Below, piece after piece: positions 1-13,363 of a stretch of 64,000 nucleotides of DNA. Source of the stretch: Lotus japonicus (taxonomy: Eukaryota; Streptophyta; Magnoliopsida; Fabales; Fabaceae); NCBI RefSeq assembly GCF_012489685.1, contig NC_080041.1, forward strand, positions 134,803,785-134,867,784, written 5' to 3'. The notes beneath the pieces are model-generated. The model searched no databases. It had not been told where the DNA came from and saw only the letters and a list, made by a program, of their open reading frames with translations. Numbering within the stretch: position 1 is the first letter of the stretch; the number at the start of each line of letters is the position of its first letter. The translations under genes and the position numbers were made by a program.

Positions 1-164
1 GACTATGCACTAGATTTCCATGTCATTTTATTTTGTTAAATAAATTTCATATTTTCTTAAGATTAATACCTATCCTTATGTTACTTCATCGGTTTAAGCT
101 ACTTATTTTCCAAAAGTGTTCAAGAACTGGATGTCAATAGACTAACCAATTATTAATTATTCAG

Positions 165-3100
165 GGAGGAGGACAATATCTTATCTGGAGATTACAAGAC
201 AGAATTTTCTTTCTGTTTATCGGTCATGTGGCAAATACATTGCCTTCCTGACAATTCTCCTCTGTGTATACCTTTGCACACCCAACTATGCTTCATTTGG
301 TTACTTATTCTTTCTTCTACTGTGGATAAGTGGAAGACAACTTTCGGGGAAAACTAGAAAGCATCTATGGAATCCAATGAAAATATATGCTGTATTTGTG
401 TTTGTCTCCATTTACAGCATTGGTGTCGTTTCCAGCTCAGACATGTGGTTTCCCATGATCATTGATCTTCAAACTGCATTTGGGTATAACCCAGCTGCTT
501 CAATGTTCCAAAACATTTGGGAATCCTTGGCTATATTGGTAGTGATGCAGCTATATAGCTATGAAAGGAGGCAGAGCAAAAGTTCTGGATCAAGTGACTT
601 TGATTTACCAGAAGTTGGACCCTTTCCTTTTACCAGACGTCTTTTGGTTCGTCATACTGAGAAAATATTATTCCTTGCCCTGTTTTATGCATCCTTATCA
701 CCTATTAGCGCATTTGGCTTCCTGTATCTTCTTGGTTTAATTAATTGTTCGAGATTACCAAAGTCTTCTCAGATCCCTGCAAAAGTATTTCTAGTTTATT
801 CAGGACTTCTTATAATGGTTGAATATCTTTTCCAGATGTTGGGAGATCAGGCTGAAATGTTTCCTGGTCAAAAGTACTCTCAGTTGTCCTTAATTATGGG
901 TTTACAGTTGTATAAGCCTGGTTTTAAAGGCTTAGAGTCAGGGTTTAGGGGAAAGGTTGTGGTTATTGTAGCATGTATACTTCAATACAATGTTTTTCGT
1001 TGGTTGGAGAAGATGCAATATGTTGATCCAAATGGAGGAAAATGGAACGAACCTTGTCCTTTGTTCAATATGGTAGATATTCCTAATGAAACTACTGCCT
1101 GTACCCCACAAAATAAACAAGCAGAAACTTCCACCTCAGCAACAATTAAAAGACTTGCAAGAAGTCGTTCATGTCCAACAGTTAATTCTGCATTATCCCA
1201 AGGAACAGATTCAGGGATTGAAGGAGACAGCACCAAAAAACTCAGACAGTTACATTTCTGGGAGAGTTCCAAGGATAGCTTGAAGTGGAATAGAAAGAGG
1301 CTTCTTTTCTTGAGAAAAGAGAGGTTAGAGATGCAGAAGACTGCTTTGAAAGTATCGTTGAAGTTCTGGATAGAAAATATGTTCACTTTATTTGGTCTTG
1401 AAATCAACATGATTGCTTTGCTTCTTGCTAGCTTTGCTGTGTTGAATGCCATCTCCTTGCTCTATATTGCATCACTTGCTGCTTGTGTTCTTCTACATCG
1501 GCTACTTATTAAAAAGTTATGGCCTATTTTTGTTTTTCTATTTGCTTCTGTCGTCACTGTTGAATACTTGGCTATCTGGATGCGCCTCACTTTTATGAAC
1601 CTAGAGATTGAAGAACATGTACCATGCCGTGACTGCTGGAGAGTATCGGATATATACTTTAGCTACTGCAGAAAGTGTTGGCTAGGTATCTCTTGGTTAA
1701 TTCATGTCTGTGTGTTTGGATAGTTAGTATTAGGTATAGATCAATGTGTATCACACATATAACAAACCATAATAAGCCTGTTTTTGACACGAGAGAATAT
1801 TTATAACTCACTAGTGGATAATTGTAATGTTTGACTTGAAAGAGTTTGAACAATAGCATTTTATTCAGTAATCTTTAATGCTTTACAAGCTCTAATATTT
1901 ATAGGATAATATACACAAATCCTAGTTAATGAAAAAATAAGGAAAATGTGAAAAAAATATGTTTCAATAATTCCACTGTATCTTACTAAAGAAAAACAAA
2001 AAGGAAAGAAAGAAATATTCCATTGTAGAATAGTATTTCCAACAATTTGTTTTGTGATAACATTTCTTAAATGCCTCCACTGCAGGAATTATTGTTGACG
2101 ATCCTCGTATGCTTATTGGCTATTATGGGGTTTTCATGTTTTCCTGTTTCAAATTCCGTGCTGACAAGTCATCTAGTCTCACCGGATTAGAGATGTATCA
2201 AAAAATACACTCTCAATGGAAGTCCGCATCTGTACTAAGTAATCTTTCATTTGAAACAAAGGGATACTGGACGTTTCTCGACCACTTGAGGCTTTATGGT
2301 TACTGTCACTTGCTAGATTTTGTTCTTTCCTTGATTCTGATTACAGGAACTCTTGAATATGATTTTCTACATCTTGGCTACCTTGGTTTTGCTCTGGTTT
2401 TCTTCCGAATGAGGCTAAAAATACTAAAGCAGGGAAATAACATTTTTAGATACTTAAGGATGTATAACTTTGCTGTTATCGTTTTGTCTCTTGCATATCA
2501 ATCTCCTTTTCTTGGTGACTTTAGTGAGATCAAAAGTGGTTTCATAGAATACATCAATGAATTGGTTGGATTTCAAAAGTATGATTATGGATTTCGAATT
2601 ACATCGAGATCAGCATTAGTGGAAATCATCATATACATGTTGGTTTCACTACAGTCATACATGTTTTCATTTCCAGAGTTTGATTATGTATCAACATACC
2701 TTGAGAAAGAGCAGATTGGTGCTATACTGCGACAGCAAGAGAAGAAAGCTGCTTGGAAGACTGCTCAGTTACGGCACATACGTAAAGCTGAAGAGCTGAA
2801 GCATCTTCGAAGCTTGCAGGTAGAAAAGATGAAATCAGAGATGCTTAACCTTCAAAATCAGCTGCATAGTATGAGCACTGATGCGAACTATAGTAATGCT
2901 TCTCTAAAAAATGATGGTTTAAGAGAGAGAAGAAACTCTTTCCTAGAAAATGAATTCAGGAAGCAAGCTCTTGATACAAATACTGAGTCCATAGGCACAT
3001 TGGATGTGAATCAATCTCTCTTAAGTGAAAAATCTGAAAGTCCATTGGTACCAGAATATATGAAGCATCCAATGGGCTCTCCTCATGGAATTGTTGAGGT

Positions 3101-6100
3101 AAAGGAAAGAACTAAAAACAACGATTTTTTGGATTTAGAAATACGGAATCGTTACAAACTGCCAGGAAAGAGAAATGCTTTAGTTTCAGCTGTACATTTC
3201 ATAGGGAGTGGAATATCTCAGGCTCAGTCTCTTGGAAATATGGCAGTAAACAACCTAGTGAACTATCTGAAGATAGAACGAGAAGGACAAGAGCCCACTG
3301 ATGATTCTTCAGAAGATGAGGAATACTATGAGATTGAGAATCAGAATTCGGGTGCAGAACCTCTGGAGCCTACATTTTCCACAAACTCTATTAATGAGCA
3401 TACTGGGTCTGATACTTCTTGCCTTCAAATTGGTATTCTTGTCCGTCACATATGGTCTCGAATGAGGTCGAATAATGAAGTTGTTTGCTATTGCTGCTTC
3501 ATTCTAATATATTTATGGAACTTCAGTTTACTTTCAGTGGTCTACCTAGCAGCTCTCTTCTTATATGCTCTCTGTCAAAATACCGGTCCAAGTTACATAT
3601 TTTGGGTTCTTATACTAATTTATACTGAAGTGTGCATTTTGCTACAGTATTTATATCAAATCATCATTCAACACACTGAGTTTGAATTCCCAATGAGCTT
3701 ACTTCAAGAATTAGGATTTCCTGCAAAAAAAATAACATCGTCTTTTGTCACAAGCAACTTACCATTTTTCCTCATATATATATTCACTCTCTTGCAAATC
3801 TCCATAACCATGAAGGGTGGTGGTTGGACAATCTCTGTAGATCCCAGCTTTTTTAGGAGAAGAAATCAAAAAAGCTACTTGGAGGATGTGAAGTGCTCCA
3901 CCTACCATGAGAGAGTACAGAGATTATTTTTACCACTGAGCAATGCATTGAAACTGTTAACCAGAAGCCTCTGTAGGTACTGGAAATCATTAACCTGGGG
4001 TGCAGAAACTCCCCCTTACTTTGTGCAGCTGTCTATGGAAGTTAATTTGTGGCCTAAAGAGGGAATTCAGCCGAAGAGAATTGAATCAAAAATAAATAAG
4101 CTATTGAGGATCTTGCGTCATAGGAGATGCAAAGAGGAAAAGATTTTTAATTTGCACTCTGCAAGTAGGGTTCGTGTACAGAGCATTGAAAAAAGTGAAG
4201 AGAACGAAAACTTGTGTCTTGTTATTTTTGAGGTGTTATACGCCTCTCCTCCAAATGAATTTGCTGCTGAAGAATGGTACAGCTCATTAACTCCAGCAGC
4301 AGATGTATCCTATGAAATTCAGAAAGCTCAACATGCAGGTATTTTAAAAGAAATTGGGTTTCCATATCGAATCCTTTCCGTCATTGGTGGGGGAAAAAGG
4401 GAAGTTGATCTTTATGCCTACATCTTTGGAGCTGATTTGGCTGTTTTCTTTTTAATTGCCATATTTTATGAATCAATTATGAAAGCTAACAGTGAGTTTC
4501 TTGAAGTCTATCAGCTTGAAGATCAGTTCCCAGAAGATTTTGTATTAGTTCTCATGGTAATTATTTCTCAGATGTATGGCATTGATGCCTTATTTGTGAC
4601 AGATATTGAGACCTATACTTAGATGTTGTTGGTTGATCATTCTCTTCATGGAACTAAGGTTGTGTTTGGATATCTAGTGATAAAAGAATGGAATGGAATG
4701 AAATGAAATGAAATAAAAGTGATTACAATGGAATGGAATAAAGCCATTATTCCATTATTTGAATATTTTTAGGGTGGAATGAAAAAAAAAGAGATTGTTT
4801 CATCCCTTATCCTCTGAATTGGAGAAGAAAAAAACGGGTATGAATGGATTCTATTTTAGACTATTTAAACAATGAAACCTACTATTATTTCATTTCACTC
4901 CACTCCATTTCATCTCTTTAAATTAATCCAAAAATATTCTTACCATTAATGTTAGACAGAATTTATATATTCATGAGTTCAAATTTTACCAATTTTAAAT
5001 TATTTGATAATACAATATCTTCCTAACTTCCTTCATGCTACATTAATATAGTTTGGGGAAATTTCAGTGCATTTAACCTTAATTATTCAATTACAGAAGA
5101 CATGCATGACATCAAGTAATTAAAAGAAACCCTTTACCATACCGTGGTGTTGTGCAGAGGAAAGGACATATACTACTAACTCATATCAGGTGGGCTGAAG
5201 GGTTGTTGGGTTTAGATACCAAAAAAACATACAACTTATGAGCACAGGCCACTACTAATGTCTTCTCTTTCAAGCGTTAAAACCTTAGTCGCTCCTATGC
5301 TGAACTCATTAATGACATAGTTCAATATATTCCACTGTTTGATCTATTTAACAAATGATAGTGTTTTATTCTGAATGTTGATAGTAAATCCATACTTCTG
5401 GCAAGTACTCAGCATAAAACTTTATCTTGCAGGTTGTCTTTTTCTTGATCGTGCTTGATCGTATTATATACCTCTGTTCATTTGCAACAGCAAAAGTTAT
5501 TTTCTATTTATTCAGCCTTGTTCTCTTCACATATTCAGTCACAAAATATGCCTGGGACATGGATCCTTTGCGCAGATATTCTGGAAGATTAGCACTTCGT
5601 GCCATTTATTTCACAAAAGCAATCTCTCTGGTTTTGCAAGCCATACAATTTCATTTTGGGATGCCACACAAAAGCATTTTGTACAGGCAGTTTTTGACCA
5701 GTAGTGTTTCACGAATTAATGTTATGGGGTTTCGACTATATCGCGCTATACCTTTTCTGTATGAATTGAGATGCGTGCTAGATTGGTCTTGCACGACAAC
5801 ATCTTTGACTATGTACGATTGGCTAAAGGTATGTCCTCAACAGTCTCCATATTGCTTCTTCATGATAATTTGTTTTGATGCTGCTGCAGTGAGTTATGCT
5901 ATTCACATATTAACATAGGACTTCTTGTGTGGCTATGCTTGAGCACTTGGACTAGAATATTTAGTCATTATTAATTCTCTTGATTTATCATCTGAAGAAA
6001 AATCGAAAATCTGGAAATGTCATTATGAATCAATAAAGCCAGGAATCTTGTGCCAAATATCAAGTACGATGGTGAATATTACTGACCACTGAGACTGTCA

Positions 6101-9100
6101 ACATAAAATATATTCTCTACTGATTTCTCTCCAGTTTCTGACATAATGCTTAACTGATATAATGTTAACTTTCACTAATCCATTTCAAAAAAGAAAAAAA
6201 AACTTTCAGTAATCACTAAGCTATATTATAATGAATATAAAGGATTCATTTTTATGCAAGATATTAGATAGAGAACCAAACGAACTTGTTGAGTTTCAGA
6301 TACTGCCTTGTCTTCTAAATCTAAAGAGTCAGCAACCTCCGCAATTTTGACCTTGATAACCTCTCTTCAATACTAGCGTGACAGTGGTTTTTATTCAATT
6401 TAAGAAGATTCAGCATTAATGAGATGTTATTAGTTTGCAAGCATTATGTTTAAACCATCTATTTGGGAAACTTACTTGCAATGAGAAATTAATGTAGTCC
6501 ACTTCCCATATATTCTTATAGCATTTCTAATTTCCTTTGGCATGACTCATGAGTCTTCTGTAGTTTCCTTTCTTAGATTTGCCAATTATGTAGTTATAGT
6601 CTAGTGACTTTGTAGGTTATAGCTATATGTTATCAAGGTTGATGTTAATAGTTTTTTGCGAACATACAGCTGAACTAAAATATTGGATTTAATTGGTGTA
6701 CCGGTATCTTAACAGATGTATTAGTACTCCAGAAAATGTCTCGTTTCATTCCAACTTAGATTCATAAATCTGATTATGTTAACATGTAGCCTTAGTATTT
6801 TCTTGGCTACGTCATACTCCATTGCTAACACTGTAAGCCAGTTTTTGCATTTTTAACCCCACTATCTCTTAACTACTTTCTTTCTAGTTGGAGGATATTC
6901 ATGCAAGCTTGTTTCTTGTCAAATGCGATGTGGATTTGAATAGAGCCAGCCACCAACAAGGGCAAAAACAGACAAAAATGACGAAGTTCTGCAATGGGAT
7001 ATGTTTATTCTTTGTTTTAATGTGTGTCATATGGGCTCCAATGCTGGTAAGCATAAAAAAAAATTCAAATATTTTTTTTTTGTTGAAAATAAAAAACTCC
7101 AACTGTGGATTGTATTTTATCCAATTCTGAAACCCTTTTCCACAATTCATGAAATAATAAGCAAAATATCATGAGAATGAATTAGTTTGAAAAAATAGAT
7201 TTAGTAAATATCTTTTTGTGTCTGTACACGCAAGAAAGATAAGGATATATTTTCAATTTAAAGTAACAATTTGCTTTCGCACCTTACTTTCAAAGGACTG
7301 AAAGAAACAATTTGTTCTTTCATTGCTTTGGGATGAATATTTCCTAGTTCTGGCTAAGGTTCCTTTACCAGAACGACAGCCTATAAATCCTTCATGAAGT
7401 AATTGGCCATGGAGTTGCTATACTGTGGCCAGACTAATATCAGTCCTTGAAAATCTTATCAGTGTTGAGGGAAAAAAATATGGGAAACAATATAATGTCA
7501 ATGTCTTTGCTTCCTGATAGCTCATATCATGAATATAACCAACACTTATGGTATGTTCGGCTCCATGGTGAAATGCTCTAAAATCACTTTTGATTAGAAG
7601 CTACAAGTCTTAACTTCTCACTAAATGTGCCTTGAATTCGGTACAAATCGTAAAATCGAACATCCACTTAATGTTTCTATTCTGGGAGACATGTAGCCTT
7701 CAACCGGTTCCACACAAATAATAGTATAAATTTCGAATAGGCTGACACTATCTGCCTAACTGACTTTTTTTAAGAAAAAGATCATGGCTGTTAAATGCAA
7801 CTTATACATTTTTAGATCAATTATAGAGTCCAGATTACAAAATTACAATAACACTGGATGCATTTTTTTTTTCTGAACTGTTTCTTGTATCACTTTGTAC
7901 CTTGCTTTAAAATTACATTTTTTGGACAGATGTACAGTAGCGGTAACCCAACAAACATTGCGAACCCGATCAAAGATGCCAGTGCTCGGGTTCATATAAA
8001 GACATTAAGTGGAAGGTTGACATTGTTTGAGACTACTTTGTGCGAAATTATATCGTGGGAAACCCTTGAAGCACGAACAAGTTTGGACCCCAAGGGTTAT
8101 CTTAGCACATATAATGAGAAAGACATTCAACTAATTTGCTGTCAATCAGATGCAAGTACATTGTGGCTTGTTCCACCTATTGTACAGGCCAGATTTATGA
8201 AGTCCCTTAGCTGGAACATGGACCTTGCTTTCTCCTGGGAATTCACCAGAGATAGGCCTAGAGGAAAGGAAGTAGTGAAGTATGAATTAACCATACAGGA
8301 GCAGGATCTTCCTAAATCTTCAGAAGTTACTGAAGTTTTCAATGGTACTTCCAATAGTTTCTCAGCGTTCAATATTTACCCTAGATATTTTCGGGTCACA
8401 GGCTCTGGAGATGTGCGGTCCTTGGAACAGTCGGTATGCACGTTTAACTTACAACATACCTAATCTGAGACTGAATTTTTTTTTTATCTTAGAAGATATG
8501 TACCTAATTTTATTCAGTTGCACTGCTACATTTATTCACTAGCTATGGCTTGGATCATAATATGCTCAGGGTATTTACAGGTGGAGCTAGTTAGTGGGGA
8601 TCTTGTTCTCAACCGTGGCAATCCAGAATGGTGGTCTTTTTATGATCTTGACATCTCTGATGCACATGGATGTGGGAAGTTCCCAGGACCGATGGCGATA
8701 ATTGTATCTGAAGAAACCCCACGTAAGCCCTACTGAAACTTCATTACAGTTACCTATTTAGTACTGTTTTGAAGAGTTTTTTGAGTTTGTCTTATAGTAT
8801 AAACACTCATGCAACTGTTTAGGTAAGTTTATGAAAATAGTATATGACTTACCTATAAGCTATTTTGAACTTATGAGCTTATTTTCGTAAGCGTTTCAGA
8901 TTAGCTTATGAATAGACATCCATAGGCCTAGAGGAAGAACATGGTTTCCCCTCACAAATGATCGATATTTTCACTAATACCAATTTATTCACTCTCCTTG
9001 CTGCTTTAGAGGGCATTATCGGTGACACTCTCAGCAAGTTCAGCATCTGGGGTCTTTACATCACCTTTGTGCTTGCGGTTGGACGATTTATCAGATTACA

Positions 9101-9388
9101 ATGTTCTGACTTGCGAATGAGAATTCCTTTTGAGAACCTTCCTTCTTGCGACAGGTGCTCAAGCAAATAATATATGGGCTCCCTTCTGTTTTACTGAGCA
9201 ATTTAATGAAACTGGTTTCGAAAGTGTCTAAATAATGTGTTTGTTGATGCAGATTGATGGCACTGTGTGAAGATATATACGCTGCACGAGCAGAAGGAGA
9301 GCTAGAAGTGGAAGAGGTTCTGTATTGGACGCTTGTTAAAATTTATCGCACTCCACACATGCTGTTAGAGTATACACAGGCTGAATAA
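165..9388 (+). CDS. PIEZO: PIEZO mechanosensitive ion channel, C-terminal 1823 aa (5' end outside window)
   Basis: PIEZO proteins are very large homotrimeric mechanically gated cation channels; the plant member acts in roots and at the vacuolar membrane. Eight exons join in frame: 165-1685, 2086-4556, 5433-5828, 6888-7046, 7930-8433, 8581-8722, 9010-9154 and 9253-9388 (TAA). All are flanked by GT-AG introns. The frame is open at the left edge, so roughly 600 N-terminal residues lie outside the window. Visible features are many membrane helices in exons 1-3; a coiled-coil, charged linker near 2700-2870; and the family signature PF-x2-E-x6-W at 5751-5786. The extracellular cap domain is encoded by 7930-8722. 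The pore-lining inner helix, with the run SIWGLYITFVLAVGRF, lies in exon 7, and the C-terminal domain is in exon 8. Exon order and sequence match what I recall of Arabidopsis At2g48060. The gene looks intact over this span. Confidence 0.96.
4660..4945. mobile_element. MITE-like insert in PIEZO intron 2
   Basis: The insert lies between exons 2 and 3. It starts near GTGTTTGGAT and ends near ATCCAAAAA, with GGAATGGAAT-type repeats on the left and the complementary ATTCCAT/CCACTCC pattern on the right. The hairpin layout suggests a short non-autonomous DNA element. Exact ends and target duplication were not resolved. Confidence 0.45.
5751..5786 (+). other. PIEZO family signature PF-x2-E-x6-W
   Basis: Twelve codons in exon 3 read PFLYELRCVLDW. 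This is the conserved PIEZO motif just N-terminal to the anchor and outer-helix region. It supports the family call and indicates a functional, not degenerate, copy. Confidence 0.85.
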
Positions 9389-9482
9389 CTTCCTGAAATA
9401 ATTGGTAGATTCACTCTCCTGCTGCGTTATCTAGCAGAATGTTGATAATTGAGGATGATCTATTTCTTAGATGGTCTAGTTG

Positions 9483-9745
9483 GGGAGTTGGGTTTGGCAC
9501 CCCACCTATGGGGCTTGGCACCCCACTTTATCAAATACGGAATTTAAAATTCCGTATTCTCCCTATTGAATACGGAACTTAAAATTCCGTACTGTATTTA
9601 AGCATGCGTGTCACATTTTCAACCACTCATTATATACTAAAACAGATACGGAATTTTATTTTCCGTATTGATGCGGAACTTTAAATTCCGTATTTAATAA
9701 AGTGGGGTGCAAAGCCTAAGGGGTGGGGCACCAAACTCAATTCCC
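9483..9745. mobile_element. MULE-type MITE, 263 bp, 9-bp target duplication
   Basis: The terminal inverted repeats begin GGGAGTTGGGTTTGGCACCCC-like on the left and end with the complement GGGGCACCAAACTCAATTCCC-like on the right. The interior holds several palindromic TACGGAATTTAAA/TTTAAATTCCGTA blocks. It is flanked by GTCTAGTTG (9474-9482) and GTCTCGTTG (9746-9754), a 9-bp target duplication with one mismatch, as made by Mutator-type transposases. It begins 95 bp after the PIEZO stop codon, so it is probably transcribed in the PIEZO 3' UTR. Confidence 0.75.
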
Positions 9746-9754
9746 GTCTCGTTG

Positions 9755-10893
9755 GAATCGCCAAAGCCAGAAGACCACATGCAAAGGTTGCATAACCATA
9801 TGAGTCTCGAATGTCACCAACTATCTAGAGTTCACTATTGTATTTGTGATCTTTTGGGTGTTCTCATTTCTGATTCTGAGCTGTTGCACGCTCTTAAAAA
9901 ACAGGTTGAGGCGTTGAGCTGGTGAGGGTTAAATGTAAATTTTTCGGGAGATTTCTAAACTACTTACATTTTTAGTGAATGACAACAAATTATGGGTAGA
10001 GGTTACTTATTCAGTTTAGTTTATTTTTTGGTATAAATTGCTTAAAAGGAAAATAAGAAGAAAAAAGAGCAGATTTCCTCCCGTAACAAAAAAAAATAAA
10101 GAGCACAAACTAACACCTCAAAAATAAGGTGTCTATGTCGAATTTAGCCAAAAGCGAACCAACGCCTAAAGGAGGTTGATGATGAATAAACAAAAATTAT
10201 AGGCTTTACACCCTCTTTAGCAAAAAAAAAAATGCTACCGCTTTTTTGAAGAGTGTGATGCAATTGTCAAATTCATTTGCAAAAAACAGCTAATTGGACT
10301 AATTGTAATTATCTATTAAACTAAATGAGATTAAGAAAATTCACTTCTAATAAATGGATTTTCACTCCACAAATTACCATAAAAAATAAATTAATTCAAT
10401 TATACTGCAGGATAGTGAGCTGAGTGAAGTAACTATTATAACTTCTACATATTCAAGTGGGTCCAAATTGGGATATCACATTCACTTCACATTTGTTCCA
10501 AGCTTGCACAAGCGGGGATAAAGGGTATAGGGTGTCAGGTCAGTCTCGTCGCATTAACAATGTGGTGTTTAGAATAAAATACTACATGCAACGATCTCCT
10601 CATGTTAGACAACACGTGGACAAGGGAGCAAGATTCTTTTATGGTGTATTGAATGGGACGCTAGATCCGACATCTGAAATGAGACATCTCACATACTCAT
10701 GTGTTGCATGGATGTGGAGTCTCGCCATCTAACCACACGCCACCTCACCGTCCCACATGGAAAAAAAACCTCATAAGAGAAAAAAAAAATTATTTCTTTT
10801 TTTGGTAAATGGTTGTTTTGTATTATTTTTAGTTCGGGCTGCTTAGAATATTATGTTATATATAATAAAATATGGAGAGAGACATCATCAAAA
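9755..10893. other. Intergenic DNA between PIEZO and tRNA-Ser
   Basis: The region is AT-rich. A 91-codon open frame at 10457-10732 resembles no family I know and lacks coding character. No gene or sharply bounded repeat was seen. Confidence 0.6.
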
Positions 10894-10975
10894 GTCGATA
10901 TGTCCGAGTGGTTAAGGAGACAGACTTGAAATCTGTTGGGCTACGCCCGCGCAGGTTCGAACCCTGCTGACGACG
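10894..10975 (+). tRNA. tRNA-Ser (anticodon TGA)
   Basis: This is a class II tRNA of 82 nt. The D arm has box A TGTCCGAGTGGTTAAGG, and the anticodon stem-loop ACAGA-CTTGAAA-TCTGT has anticodon TGA at 10927-10929. The long variable arm GGGCTACGCCC is typical of serine. The T arm GCAGG-TTCGAAC-CCTGC contains box B, and G is the discriminator base. A run of T follows as a Pol III terminator. One A-A mismatch falls in the acceptor stem (A5 against A68) where the usual plant gene has an A-U pair. It reads UCA codons, and decoding of other UCN codons depends on modification. It may be functional or newly decaying. Confidence 0.92.
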
Positions 10976-13363
10976 ATTTTTGCTTTTTTCCATGAAAACT
11001 GCCTTTTTGCACTTGCTCAGTTTTTTTTGTCAATAAAAGTTCATTGAAAAAGGCTTAAAGCCCAAGAGCACTTGCTCAAGCATCATCATGAATTGGGTTC
11101 TCTGTTTTGTCTATTTTCACTTTTTGAACCAACTTTGGGCTTAAACTAAGTACAAATGTGCTTGTTGTGCCTTCTTCCTTTTTTCCTTCACTTAATTTTT
11201 TCTTGACAAATTAAAAATAAATAAGGCATTGTTATCTTTTTCTTCACTTCAGTCATGGCAACATCCCTCAAAAAAAGCTCAGATTGAGTAATGAAGCTGA
11301 AGAGCCCATGTTCCAAGCAAAATCCAATGAGAAACCACCCGTTCCATTCCTAATAAAACCACCACTGGCCAACTCTGTTTATGCTTTTTGATTTCAATGT
11401 TTTTAAACTAAATAAGTTGATGTAGTGATTCAATACTTCGCACCTTAAGCAAAGTGCTATAAGTAAGCATGGTTGCCAATATCACAATATATCTTGTGAT
11501 ATCATATGATATTTCAAGTTTAAGGTGTCAAATCACGATATGTCGAGTGTAAACTCGCTTTTGGGAGAAGGTAATTTCGTGTAAATTCGTGTGATCTCAC
11601 GATATTACCAACAAGTTTAGAGCACAGGTTATGATGGTGATTTTTTTTGGAAGAGGGGCGTTTTAGTGATTTTGGACTTAACTATTAGGGGTTTTCTTTC
11701 ATCTTTCAACACCCATTCTCATTTGGAGTTGAACTCCATCGACCCACCTTTTCTCTCTCGCCGGCAACCAATGACGCAACTTAATTGACTAAGTGAGTTG
11801 AGTTGATGATTGGATGAGTCTTGCTGATTACATTTCTTATTTTAAATTTATCATAACTTGTGCTAATATTTTGTTATGACTCATGAACTTTAAATTTGAA
11901 CATTTTGTAATTTTATGCATGATTTTAATATTTTTTTAAATGATATTTTAATTGTTATTATTGAGTGATTTAGTTAAAGTAAAATGTCATTAGTGTGTCT
12001 TTATCATTATTATGGTTTTTTTAAATATTATTTTTACAAGGTAATCTTTTACAAGATTATGATAAGAGTTTACAATACAAGATTACTATATTCACGAGAT
12101 TACATAAACTCTCAGACAACCTTGTTAGTGAGAACATAGCAAAATTATTTTGTTAGGAATTGTGAACATATTCTGGTTTGTATTGTTTATGTTATGTTAT
12201 ACCATTGCAGAATTACCTATCCGATCTCATTTCGTGCAAGTGTCGTTTGAGTTGAGTTAAGAATTTTAAGATGCTAAAGAAACCTAAAACTTGGCTGCAC
12301 TATGACTAGCTCAACTTTGATGCATTCAGCATCATCTTTGTTCGACCACATGATTTTTCTTCCTACTTTTCTTTTTTTAGTTTTCCCATCGCATCATCTT
12401 CATATGTGTCACTCCTCTTTTTTATTTCTTTAATTTTTTATGTGGAGGCAAAAGTGGTGAACAAAGACTAGCTAAGGATCTTTAATAAAAAAAAAAGACT
12501 AGCTAAGGATCCATCCATGTTAATTTTGAACCAACCATCCTAGATCCTAATTACAAGATGTCCCTTTCAAAGTCCTTTTTTCAATTTGACCCTCACACAA
12601 CACATCATGTCACCCCAAAAGTTCAATTCTGGCTGAGGAAACGCCAGCACATTATTTGACTGATCAAAGATCGAGCCTCCCATCTCACAATCTTTTCATT
12701 TGTGTGTTTGGTTTTAAGTTCACATGCGTTTTAAGACAATTTCAACTGAAAAACACGAATTTTAATGTGTGAATGTGAAAATAATTTTTAGGTTCGGTTG
12801 AGTTGAAAATGCTTTCAAGTTGATCTTAACTGAAATCCAAACACACCCTTACATGATTGATGAAATTAAACATTAAACAAATTCATATTACCAATCAGCA
12901 AATATATTTTCATAGACAGAACTTGATCTAGCTCCAATAGTCTAAAGAAATTTACAAAATGGACACACTTTTAATTCTTAATCTTCTCTCTAAGATAAAA
13001 CTTCAAAATTTGGTAAATACAATAGAATCAACCCTCAATTTCCCACTCACTCAATGCTCTCTCTGCCTCTCCCTCTGCTCAAGAATACAAAGCACAGTTC
13101 ATAGAATCATAGTTACATGTTTGCTTCCTTTGTCTCAGATTTTTTCCAGTGTCGTTTTCTAGCAATCAAACAACACCGCATGTTTGTGCATACAGCTAGC
13201 ATTGAACCTTTGTCTCCTCTGCCAAAATTAGCAGTCAACAGGGGCAGGGCACAATTTTCTACACCAACATTCAATGATTCATTCATGTCCCCTGTCCCTG
13301 TCACTGTCCCTTTCTTCATCTCATCAAGTTTGCTCAAAAAACACATCAAAATCTTGTCACATG
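10976..13363. other. Intergenic DNA between tRNA-Ser and the FAF gene
   Basis: The region is AT-rich with no gene. A repeat-like block at about 11466-12125 starts near GCATGGTTGCC and ends near GACAACCTTG, suggesting a hAT-like MITE. The 3' flank of the minus-strand FAF gene occupies the right end. Short open frames at 12959-13385 are low-complexity or antisense. Confidence 0.55.
12702..12847. mobile_element. Short MITE with GTGTGTTTGG termini
   Basis: About 146 bp bounded by GTGTGTTTGG at the left and CCAAACACAC at the right, an inverted pair. The interior has CAACTGAAA/TTGATCTTAACTG complementarity. A diverged relative appears near 34090-34200. The small size and lack of coding capacity fit a MITE. 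Confidence 0.6.

Noticed and set aside
10457..10732. 91-codon plus-strand frame
   Set aside because: No recognisable family, no coding bias and no supporting splice or promoter signals.
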